From Torymus aiolomorphi (taxonomy: Eukaryota > Arthropoda > Insecta > Hymenoptera > Torymidae): a stretch of 64,000 bases of DNA. Under the pieces are notes generated by a model. The model did no database searches. It had not been told where the DNA came from and saw only the letters and a list, made by a program, of their open reading frames with translations. Made by a program: the position numbers and the translations under genes. The stretch's first letter is position 1. The number at the start of each line of letters is the position of its first letter. The DNA is taken from contig CM070875.1 in the NCBI GenBank assembly GCA_036365515.1, forward strand, positions 93,788,628 to 93,852,627. Direction: 5' to 3'. This document shows, piece by piece, positions 55,493-64,000 of this stretch.

Positions 55493-57040
55493 ATGAAAAC
55501 CACAGCTGGTACACAAAAACAGAAAAAAAAAGATAAAAATAGCAAAAACAACAACGGCACAACAACGCAAACGCAACAAAACATAATATATTCAAAAAAC
55601 GCAATACAACTTAGAAACGACAACATTGTGCATCTTATATCACATGAACACCAAACATTAGACGAGAATACTAACTTATTAATCAAAAATAAAAACTTAA
55701 AAATAAATACAAACTTAAAAAAGGGCGAAATAGATATAATTAATATTGAAAATAAGAAAATATTTATTCTATGTTTCGATACATCAGCAACATCGAAAAT
55801 AGTTAAAGAAAACTTAATAAAATTAATACAAAAATTAAAAGAAATTTTGAACACACAGAAGATATTCATTTTTAGCATATCAAGGAATATTGAAATTTTA
55901 AACATAAGTTGGGAAGAAATAGAAGAATTATTGAAGGACAATTTTCAAAACACAAAAATTAAAGTAATAATATGTCTGAATAATATAGATTACGTAAATA
56001 TAAACGATAGAAATAGAATTTTTGATACTTATCACTCCTCTACAATAGGGGGGCATTCAGGCATAAACAGAACTTACAATCGTATAAAAGAAAAATATTT
56101 TTGGGAAAATTTGAAATCAGACATCCAGAACAGAGTAAATAAATGCGAAATTTGCCAAAGAAATAAACTAAAACGTAAAAGAACTAAACAACCAATGATT
56201 ATCACAGACACACCAGCAAAAACTTTTGATAAAATCGCTATGGATAGTGTAGGTCCGTTTAACACTACTAAAAATAGTAATAAATATATTTTATCTATAC
56301 AAGATCAATTATCTAAATTTGTAATTTTATCATGCTTAAAAGATCAAACGGCGGAATCAGTATCAAACGCTTTGATAAAAAATTTTATATGTATATTTGG
56401 CTCACCAAAAATAGTACTAACCGATAGAGGAGCAAATTTCACAAGTAATCTTATTAAACAAATAGCTAAAAGATTCAAATTCAAAAAAATTGAAACAACA
56501 GCATTTTCGCCACAATCAAATGGATCCTTAGAAAGGGCACACCACCCACTATGCGAATATCTAAAAAATTTTTCAACAAAAAAATACGAATGGGACGAAT
56601 TAATAGAATTTGCACAACTTCATTATAATACAAGCGTACATAGTAGTCATAAATTTACACCATACGAACTTGTTTTTGCTTATCCTGCAAGAGTTCCATC
56701 TAGTGAACCAATTAAAAGATCGGAATTATTACCGACCTATAACGGGTATTTAGAAAAATTAATAAAAAGCATTACTACAACTACTGAGTTAGCTAGAAAT
56801 AACTTAATAATTTCAAAACAAAAATCAAAAACTCATTATGACAAACTTATAAACCCGATACAACTTAAAAAAGAAGACAAGGTATGGCTCTTAGAAGAAC
56901 CAAAACCGGGAAAACTTGAACAAAATCATTATCAAGGTCCGTTTGACATAATAAAAATAAATGCAAATAACAATATTACTATAAACTACAACGGAAAAGC
57001 AAAAACAGTTCATTCGAACAAATTAAATCTTGTAAAATAA
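55493..57040 (+). CDS. Integrase
   Basis: 515 codons, ATG at 55493. The N-terminal 170 residues are a Lys/Asn-rich extension of unknown role. The HHCC zinc domain is STIGGHSGINRTYNRIKEKY through CEICQRNK. The core shows Asp in MDSVGPFNT, Asp in VLTDRGANFTS and Glu in SNGSLERAHHPL. The C-terminus has KKEDKVWLLEEPKPGK, then HYQGPFDIIKIN (the GPF/Y module) and ends SNKLNLVK. It is open throughout. It is separated from RT by about 80 bp with stops, so it may be expressed through a frameshift or have lost its link. Role: insertion of element DNA. Confidence 0.9.
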   Translation: MKTTAGTQKQKKKDKNSKNNNGTTTQTQQNIIYSKNAIQLRNDNIVHLISHEHQTLDENTNLLIKNKNLKINTNLKKGEIDIINIENKKIFILCFDTSATSKIVKENLIKLIQKLKEILNTQKIFIFSISRNIEILNISWEEIEELLKDNFQNTKIKVIICLNNIDYVNINDRNRIFDTYHSSTIGGHSGINRTYNRIKEKYFWENLKSDIQNRVNKCEICQRNKLKRKRTKQPMIITDTPAKTFDKIAMDSVGPFNTTKNSNKYILSIQDQLSKFVILSCLKDQTAESVSNALIKNFICIFGSPKIVLTDRGANFTSNLIKQIAKRFKFKKIETTAFSPQSNGSLERAHHPLCEYLKNFSTKKYEWDELIEFAQLHYNTSVHSSHKFTPYELVFAYPARVPSSEPIKRSELLPTYNGYLEKLIKSITTTTELARNNLIISKQKSKTHYDKLINPIQLKKEDKVWLLEEPKPGKLEQNHYQGPFDIIKINANNNITINYNGKAKTVHSNKLNLVK

Positions 57041-57051
57041 TAAAAATAATA

Positions 57052-57073
57052 ACATAACTTTCTGTTATAGGAC
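57052..57073 (+). promoter_or_regulatory. Candidate splice acceptor before the envelope-like ORF
   Basis: CATAACTTTCTGTTATAG followed by GAC and two ATG codons (57074 and 57077). The layout equals that of family G ORF3 (acceptor, then GAC or CAC, then ATG), the place where spliced envelope mRNAs begin in insect retrovirus-like elements. Confidence 0.5.
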
Positions 57074-57712
57074 ATGATGGAGTTACTAAAAATTTTTTTT
57101 ATATATAATTTACTACAACCAAACCAAGCAATAATTGGATTCGATTGCGGTTCTACTGACCCAACAGTAACAACGTACTCTCTCGTAGACAACGGAGACT
57201 GTAATTTTCACGAGGAAGATTTAGTAATAACAAATACGACCATACAATTACTACAATTAGCGGAATTCAAAACAAATCACGTAATGCAATGCAAAATAGA
57301 AATAAGACGAACAATATATCACTGCGGAATGTTCAGCCACTTAGGTCCAGTTGAAAACGGCCTACAGGAATATTTATACGACATTAGTGCTGAACAATGT
57401 AAATTTCTACACAATACAGGAATATTTAAATATGACAACTTTCACACAATAGCAAATATTAAAATAAACGAAACCAAAACAGTAGGAATAGACCTCGCAG
57501 GAAAAATCGAAGGGAAATCTTGTTCGGGAGGCACCTACGCGGATGATTATGGAAGTTGGGATAATGTTCTTGTTCAAGGACTCATAAAAATTACACTTAC
57601 GGAAGAATACGCAAAGGTAAATTTAAATAATAATAAATTACATTTTTATGTTCCAGCAAGAATAATATGCGCTAAATACAACTGTCAATTTAAACAATGC
57701 GCACCAAAGTAA
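57074..57712 (+). pseudogene. Envelope-like glycoprotein, N-terminal fragment, chuvirus-type
   Basis: 212 codons from ATG 57074. It has a hydrophobic N-terminal segment fitting a signal peptide, about a dozen Cys, and several N-x-T/S sites. From memory the Cys spacing resembles the N-terminal ectodomain of chuvirus-type (Jingchuvirales) glycoproteins, which have been reported as captured envelope genes in insect LTR elements, mainly of the BEL/Pao group. The ORF stops at 57712 with no fusion loop, transmembrane segment or cytoplasmic tail, far shorter than a full glycoprotein, and the 285 bp before the 3' LTR hold no further coding sequence. It is therefore a fragment that could be secreted but not anchored. 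Confidence 0.65.
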
Positions 57713-57996
57713 TTAACAATTTAGAAAACTTAAACTTGATAACCATGAATGTAAAATAACCAATGGTCATGATTTTGTAAATCAAAGTATTAATTGTTTA
57801 AACCATAATTTATGAGAAATTCATGTCGATCCAAGACTGACGAGTATTATTATTATTATTATTATAATTATTATTACTAATATTACTATCACTATTATAA
57901 ATCGTATTATTATGTTTATCATTAAATCAAATTCTGTAACAGAAAATCTCTGATACATTTGTTGAAGCTCTACGACATTCAACAGTCTAAGGGGGG
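57713..57996 (+). other. 3' untranslated region with (ATT)n and polypurine tract
   Basis: 57847-57880 is an (ATT)n microsatellite. AAGGGGGG (57989-57996) immediately before the 3' LTR is the polypurine tract. Confidence 0.7.
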
Positions 57997-58649
57997 TGTT
58001 ACGTCCGGAGACGTATTCTCATTTTAAAGAAAAAGCATAATTAGTATCAGATATTTCCTGACACATAAAAGCGGGAATGCAATTTTTACAAACACAGCAT
58101 TTTGCTCATGCGGCGCCGTGACGTAGTAGGTCATCACACTTGCGAAAAACAACGTACGATATTCTCTTTAAGGTCAGCATTTCTCAATGCCACCGCCGAA
58201 TCGTATACGACTGACGAAGTTTACATTGCAAAATAAGATGATCTCGATTTACTGTCACCGGGCTCATCTTTAACCTAATTATTTTGTATTATAAAAGAAG
58301 TGATGTGTGTCACGCGAATCAGTCACAGCGTACAAGAAACCTGGCGAACTCCGTGTACCTCTACGACATCGAGAAGTTGAAACCGTAAGCCTTACACATC
58401 TAGTAAGCAGATTTTATAAGTTATTGAAATTGTAATCGTAAGCCTTACTCGTCTAGTAAGCAAATCGTATAAGTTATTTATAGTAAATTTATAAAAGCAA
58501 GTGTTATAGAAAAGAATTGTAATTGAAATTACAACACATCGATCTACCAGAAGCCAGCAGATTGTATTGGTAATAAATTATTGTATTTTATATAATAAAC
58601 CTACATAAAACCAATTACTACTTATTTCCACTTATTTCCGGACTTAACA
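57997..58649 (+). repeat. 3' LTR of the young LTR element (653 bp)
   Basis: About 99.4 percent identical to 48828-49481 by eye (four differences), followed by the GTCG target copy. Confidence 0.95.
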
Positions 58650-58653
58650 GTCG

Positions 58654-58814
58654 TGACTCGCATAAAGCCGTAGCAGCTTTGCGGGTACGCGACGGGCATA
58701 TTACACGTCGCGAGACCGTTCTAGTCCGGTCAAGATGCTCGCGCCCCCGGTGAGCATGCCTGCTCGGCGCGGGTAATTCGAATCTCGAATTACCTCACTC
58801 GCGCACGCGTTACA
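58654..58814 (-). repeat. 3' LTR of family G copy B, inner part
   Basis: Resumes with TGACTCGCATAAAGC, matching 4655-4824 of copy A, and ends GCGTTACA beside the polypurine tract. Together with 47914-48827 it forms the full LTR. Confidence 0.9.
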
Positions 58815-59011
58815 CCCACCCCCGCCAGACGCTGCTTAGGGGACCGCGAGTAGCTCTGCCATCCATGGCCGTCGTCGTACCTATACGTAGGGTGGTAGGG
58901 CTTTAGTAGAAGGAGGTTCTAAAAGGGAATTAGGAAGAATTGGAGTAACTGGATTTTTTTTTTATTTTTATTAAAAAAAGAACAAAAAAACTCTTCGGGG
59001 CTAAGCCCTCT

Positions 59012-59971
59012 TCAGCTGGCCCGGGAGTAAGTCCGGCGCCCCTTGTGGCGAGCTTGGTTGGGGCAGTGCTTCGACTTCTTTACCTGCGCGCCTAATGCCT
59101 CCCGGGCAGCCTTATCCTCTTCGAGCGCCTTTCGGAGGCGCTCGTCTTCTTCCTGGAGACGGCGCTGGGCCTCTTCTTTGGCCCGGCGCGCCGTCCCCTC
59201 CGCCTCTTCTCTGGCTCGCCTGGCCTCTTCCATGCGCTCCTGCGCACGAGTCAGACGAGCCTCCTCCTTCCTAAGTAAGGCGGCGCGGCGCAGCCTAGCG
59301 GCCCTGGCCTCTGCGGCGGCCGCGAGCTTCTCGCCGGCCTTGGGCCATTCCAACCCATTTGCCGGCTTGCCGCTTGCCGGCCTTACCGTGGCACTGGAGA
59401 AAATCCTCCAGTGCAGTCAGGGCAGCGTCCTCCGCAGCGCGCAAGGACTTGCTGAGGCGCCGCGCCTGCTCAAGAGCCTGCTCCACCAGGACCCAGGCCG
59501 CACCGACTTCATCGGTCGGTGCTCCATTTGGGGCCTGGGTCGGAGCATTTACCTTTTTTCCTTTTGCGGCCTGAGCCGCGCCGGCGTCAACTTCCGGCGC
59601 ACCATGATGGGCTCGGGCCGCCTCCTCTTCGGGGAATCGGCCAGCACCAGTCGGCTCGGCTGGTGCCTCTTCTTGAGGCCGGATCCCGCTCTCATCCCGC
59701 TGCTCCTTCGGGGGATGGGTCGCCGGAGCGGGGACGGACCGGCGCCTGTGTCGGCCGACCTTGAAGGTCCCCTTCTGGGCTCCGGTGCCTCTATCTCCTC
59801 TATCACTAGGGTGGAGGGTTCTTCCACTGGTGGAGGTTTCACCGTCACCGCATTTATCCCCTCTACCACCTACTCCAGGAAGTCGATGACGGTGGGGTCA
59901 GGTTGACACTGGATTAATCCAGCGATCACCCGCTTCGCCGTCTCCGCTACCGCTGGAGTCAGGCCTGGCAT
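59012..59971 (-). pseudogene. Family G ORF3, copy B
   Basis: Same product as 6805-7795: start MPGLTPAVAETAKRVIAG at 59971 after a CAG acceptor-like site, a Pro-rich linker, the Ala/Glu/Arg coiled coil, and a basic tail. Compared with copy A, the segment with the first Cys pair (CFMC) is deleted, leaving VKKSKHCPNQ. The linker holds other indels (extra AG near 59750, altered codons near 59690-59720), and the frame changes near 59869, 59549 and 59353. Both copies therefore lost the intact frame independently, while keeping the coiled coil. Its function is unknown. Confidence 0.6.
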
Positions 59972-60075
59972 GTGCTGCAACAGGAAAATTGATCCCGGAA
60001 AGAGGTGAGTATGAGGATCGGAAAATAAGGACGAACACGGGTTAGTACGGACGGCACAATTCTTGGACGGCACAG

Positions 60076-63000
60076 TTAGCGCTTTTTGGATGCTCGGGTT
60101 CGACGGGGGCTAATTGGCCCGATAGCAGTAGGTGCAGGCTTCTTCTGCGAGCCCTTTGGCCTCCCTGGGCCTCGCTTGGACTCTGTTGGATCGACCACAC
60201 GCGTAGGTCGGCCGTCGCTCGCACGCTTTCCTGGCCTAACTAACAGCGCGGTCTTACGAGGTGGACCGCGCCTCCTAGCCGTCGCCCGAGACTGTACATT
60301 CCCCTGGCTAACTCTGTTGCCCGCTGGCACGTTACGTTCGGCTGAAGAGTCCCTCGGTGGTAGCGACTGGGCTACTTCTTGACTACTTTTTCCACGTAGT
60401 CCTTGGGCTCTTCTGCGGAAACGTATCGCTTGAGTTGCTGCGCATGGTCGGGACGTATCGTTTGACCATCCTCACCTTGGACTTCATAGGTGTTTTCGCC
60501 TCGAATATTCACAATGGTGTAGGGCCCCGCGTACTTAGGGGCTAATTTGGCAGAAATCCCCTCAGCTGCTGAGGATAGTACCTTATTCTCTCTCCATACA
60601 CGATCGCCTAGACAGAATTCTGGAGGTCGACGATGAGCGTCATAATATTTGGCTTGTCTCGTCTGCTCCGCTTACGCGTCGGCCGCCGCCCGAACATGCA
60701 ATTCGCGGAGCTTGTCCATGCGCGCCACCCAATTATTTATCGCCTCTTGCTGCCCTTGCTCTTCGGCTAACCTGTCTTCCTCCCGCCTTAGTGTCTTCGG
60801 TGGGTCAGGGTGTCGGCCGTAAATGAGCATGGCAGGACTTATCTTGGTAGAGCTGTGTTCTGCCGTATTATACGCGAACGCCAGCTCGTTCAGATGCTCA
60901 TCCCAGGACCGGTGATTCTCCTCAGCGTAAGACATGATCATGGTCTTAACCGTTCGGTTCACACGCTCGACGGAATTGGCTTGAGGGTGACGTGGTGGTG
61001 TAAACGTGTGATACACGTTTCTCTCCTTTAAGAATGCCTCTAAGGGTGCATTCTTAAATTCAGCCCCTTAATCGGAGAGAAACACCTCGGGGACTCCGAA
61101 TCGCAGATATACTCGTTCGTTGAGCCCTTATATCACCGATTTGCCATCTGCCCTTTTTATCGGAATTACTTCGATCCAGCGTCTGAACAGGTCCTGGAAG
61201 ATGAGAATGTATTCGTGGCCGTGCTTGGTTTTAGGGAGGGGTCCCATAATGTCGCTGGCCACGATTTGCCATGGACGTTCTGTAATGCGACGTCCCATGA
61301 ATCCTGCTGGAGCGCGCTGTTCGACTTCACACTGCTGGCAAATTTGGCACTGGTTCACATATCTGGCCACATCTCGAGACATGTGTGGCCAATAATACTT
61401 CCGCCTTACTCTCTCTAGAGTTTTCTCGCGGCCCAAGTGCCCAGCAGTTGGAAAGTCCTGGCATTCTCTCAGTACTTCGCGTCGCTTTTCGTGAGGGACT
61501 GCTAACTTCCATGCATCGTCGTCGCCGAGAGATTCGTCTGTGACTTCATTAGGGTTGTACTTGTACAGTCTCCCCCCCGCCAGCTTGAACGTGGGGAAGT
61601 CTCGCGGCTGCTGTTGAACCTCTTTCACGATCTTGAGGTACCAGTGGTCGTTTGTATCGCGCTCGAGCTCTAACGCGGCGACCGCTGGCTCTTCTTCCTC
61701 AAAGATCCGTGAAAGGATATCTGGGACATTGTTCAACGAGCCCTTTCGATGTTCGACCGTCAAACTGTGGTTCTGCAGTACCAAAGCCCACCTAGCTAAC
61801 CTGCCGGTCGGGTTTTAGAGGTCATGGAGCCACTTCAAGCTGCTATGGTCCATGATAACCTTGAAGTCGTAGGCCTCTATATACGGATGGAACATTTTAA
61901 TTGCCCAGAGAATTGCTAGACATTCTCGTTCCGTCACGCTATAATTCCTCTCGGCTGCGCTCAGAGTTCGACTCGCGAACTCTAGGACTCTTTCATCGCC
62001 GTCAATTATTTGGTATAGCACCGCTCCCAGACCTGTATCGCTCGCGTCAGTTTGCACCACGAACTGCGCGTTAGATACCGGTCTGTGTAGAATCGGTGCA
62101 GAAGCTACTAGCGGTTTTAGCTTTTGGAAGGCATCAGCTTGTGCCGTTGACCACTCATATTTCCGATCCTTTTTCGTTAATTCGGTCAGTGGTTCAGCAA
62201 TTGTGGCGAAGTTCGATAAAAACTTTCTATACCACGAGGCCATTCCTAAGAAGCGTCTCAGCTGACGGAGGTTTTTCGGTACCGGATACTCCATAATGGG
62301 CTTTATTTTCTCGGGGTCTGGCTTAAAACCATCTCTATTTACTATGACCCCGAGATATTGGACCTCATCGCGACAGAAGACGCTCTTCTCGCGATTTATT
62401 GTGAGGCCCGCGTCCTGTATCCTGTCCAGAACTCTTTTTAGAACCTCTTTATGCTCCTCGAATGTCTCTGTGACTATTATTATATCGTCGAGATACGAGT
62501 AAGTAAAAGGTTCGAGTTCGGGGCCGATGACTTTGTCAATCAGCCTCTGGAAGGACGCTCCGGCATACGAAAGACCGTAGGGCATTCTCGTAAATTGGGA
62601 AAGCCCTTTGTCTGGCACGGTGAAAGCCGTAGTCTCTTTGGACTCCGGACCAAGTGGTATCTGCTGGTACGCACTGCTTAAATCCAACGTGGAGATGTAT
62701 CGCGCTTTCTGCAGTTTGCGCAAGATACTTTCCATGTATGGTAACGGGTACGCGACTGGCCTTGACGCTGCGTTCACTTTTCTGAAGTCCACGCAGAAAC
62801 GGAACTCCCCGTTGGACTTGCGTACCATTACCACTGGACTTGACCAGCCACTTGTCGAGGGTTCTATTATTCCCGCGACTAGCATTTCCTCCACCTGTTT
62901 GTGCATCTCTTCCTCGAGTTTCTGAGATACAGGGTAGTACTTCTGTTTAATGGGTCTTGTAGATCCGACGTCTATTGCATGCTCGATCCACGAAGTACAC

Positions 63001-63625
63001 CCTAGTGGTGCCAGGCTGCTACCGATCAGCTGAGCTACTAAAGCTTCTACCTCTTTGCGCTGTTCTTCTGTTGGGTCCGCCAACCCTATAGGTGATACGG
63101 ACACTGTGGTATTTGCGGTTATGGCGGCTACTTCTAACTTTACGCTTGCATCGTCATCCTTGAGATGCAACGTGTTATCTGTGAGGTCTAAGACGGCGCT
63201 AAACTTCTTAATGAAGTTTACCCCCAACTAGCCCGCCGTATCTAGATCTGGTATTATTGCGACACGCACTTCTTTGCACACGCCAGCCACACCATGGGCA
63301 GATTCAGATACACATAGCCAATCACTGCTATGCTTTGCCCGTTTGCCACCCGTGCCGTTAGGCCGCTGGCTGGGATTAACTCTTTTCCACAAGCCATAGC
63401 GAGCTGTAGGCCGATGGAATTCATCCCAGTCCATGAAGCTCCTGTATCGAAGAGTGCTCGTAGCCTGTAACCGGCTACACCTACTTGAAGCCACCACCGC
63501 GAGCTAGTTTCTTGGTTGACTTTATTCGGTTGAATCACGGGCACTTCTTCGCTCTCCACTCCAGACGATTGGACCGAGTTACCCTCGGTCTCTCGTGAGA
63601 GCTGGGGGCGGGTGTGTGGTCGTAT
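60076..63625 (-). pseudogene. Family G copy B pol: protease, RT, RNase H, integrase
   Basis: Protease LFDTGASWTGMNSIGL near 63420; an insertion and a one-base loss near 63290-63310 shift the frame (copy A keeps GYVYLPMVAAG). The RT block (63227-61815) is open, with TSGWSSPVVMVRKSNGEF and YSYLDDIIIV. Stops follow at 61815 (Gln in copy A frame), 61128 (Lys), near 61069 (the Asn after the second integrase Asp) and 60672 (Gln), and the frame shifts near 60390. The integrase catalytic Glu region (SVERVNRTVK) and KYAGPYTIV are kept. The end matches copy A (SKKR at 60076). In RT this copy is better preserved than copy A. It is not functional. Confidence 0.9.
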
Positions 63626-64000
63626 TCACCTGCCCCCCTGGCCGTTTTCCTGTTGGTTTCCGGCAGCACTGGGCTTGTTGCCTCCCTTCTGCTCATATCC
63701 GGGTTCTCTTCGGTACTCTGGCCTTTGTAGAGGTCCGTTATTTCTTGGACTTTGCGGCCTAGCCTGGTGGATCGAGCTACTACCCCCACTAGGCTGGTTT
63801 GTAATTTGCCCGTCCTCCCGCCGCCTATTTTCCCAGTTACCCTTCTTCTTAGGTTTTCTGGTTGGCGGCGGGCTAGGCTTTTGCCCCTTGTTCTCGTCGG
63901 TGCTTTTCTTTGTCAAGGCCGATAAGCATTCTGCCATAACCCGACGGAACATAGCCTCGAGGCTCTCTCGAGGCTCGTGCTGTTGGTGCCCCATCGCCGC
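63626..64000 (-). pseudogene. Family G gag, C-terminal part, cut by window edge
   Basis: The frame is open from the window edge to a TGA at 63626-63628: helix-forming EAMFRRVMAECLSALTKK, then a Lys/Pro- and Gln/Asn/Gly-rich tail (KPSPPPTRKPKKKGNWENRR). No CCHC knuckle is seen in this part. The same frame stays open after the TGA into the protease, so Gag and Pol are in one frame separated by a single stop, either a read-through arrangement or a nonsense mutation in a fused Gag-Pol. Confidence 0.55.

Larger units (their letters stand above)
48828..58649 (+). mobile_element. Young Ty3-type LTR retrotransposon with envelope-like gene (9.8 kb)
   Basis: Complete from 5' LTR to 3' LTR, with GTCG duplicated at 48824-48827 and 58650-58653; copy A supplies the empty site (GCCG there). 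The two LTRs differ at only about four positions in 654 bp, so insertion is recent. Order: LTR, PBS, gag, protease, RT-RNase H, integrase, truncated envelope-like ORF, polypurine tract, LTR. The envelope position and splice acceptor resemble insect errantivirus-like elements. The AT-rich coding strand contrasts with GC-rich family G around it. Confidence 0.95.
58815..64000 (-). mobile_element. Family G copy B, internal region to right edge
   Basis: Minus-strand polypurine tract, uninterrupted site of the copy A ISL2EU insertion (about 58881-58893), ORF3, pol and the C-terminal part of gag. The 5' LTR would lie outside the window. Very similar to copy A, but with different inactivating changes. 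Confidence 0.9.

Overview
The window is eukaryotic repeat-dense DNA, most probably from an arthropod and likely an insect. The signs are spliceosomal introns with GT/AG borders inside transposases, TATA-box promoters, AATAAA signals, long LTRs, and an element mix (Polinton/Maverick, Ty3-type LTR elements, pogo, ISL2EU-like and Crypton-like elements) usual in insect genomes. I see no convincing host protein gene, rRNA or tRNA. A hymenopteran source is only a guess.

Layout: 1-3640 is a degraded non-LTR retrotransposon on the minus strand (endonuclease-RT ORF2 cut by the left edge, plus ORF1). 3753-11384 is a 5'-truncated Ty3-type LTR retrotransposon (family G, copy A, minus strand) with its 3' LTR at 3753-4824; a 1.78 kb ISL2EU-like DNA transposon with a THAP-domain transposase sits inside it (4899-6676). 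11385-11790 is a degenerate tandem repeat with a hairpin. 12169 to about 20660 is a decayed Polinton: capsid proteins, adenain-type protease, PLA2-domain protein, packaging ATPase, integrase with chromodomain and the C-terminal part of protein-primed DNA polymerase B. It is interrupted by a 1 kb insertion in the ATPase gene. Next to it, 20953-21480 is a small intronless ORF with a TATA box and two histone-mRNA-like stem-loops just after its stop codon.

21749-23781 is an element with 535 bp inverted repeats. 23890-25249 is a fold-back element between (TA)n tracts. 26510-28190 is a pogo-type transposase gene with one intron. 28444-30040 holds a hairpin element and a 580 bp tandem duplication. 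30144-38143 is a large composite non-autonomous LTR element that carries gag but no pol, with an inverted segment, bounded by GTAC repeats. 38754-40464 is a Crypton-like tyrosine recombinase gene. 41246-43090 holds satellites and a palindromic MITE. 45028-47875 is a second Polinton polB relic.

47914 to the right edge is family G copy B (minus strand). Its 3' LTR is split by a young LTR retrotransposon (48828-58649, plus strand, LTRs almost identical). That element encodes a Gag with 12 CCHC zinc knuckles, protease, RT/RNase H, integrase and a truncated envelope-like glycoprotein gene resembling chuvirus-type glycoproteins. Copies A and B serve as each other's empty site, so the ISL2EU and the young LTR insertions have exact boundaries.

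Most genes are broken by nonsense codons or frameshifts. In the youngest element the frame breaks cluster in A-rich runs, so base-calling error should be considered there. Assignments come from motif reading alone; no database search was run.
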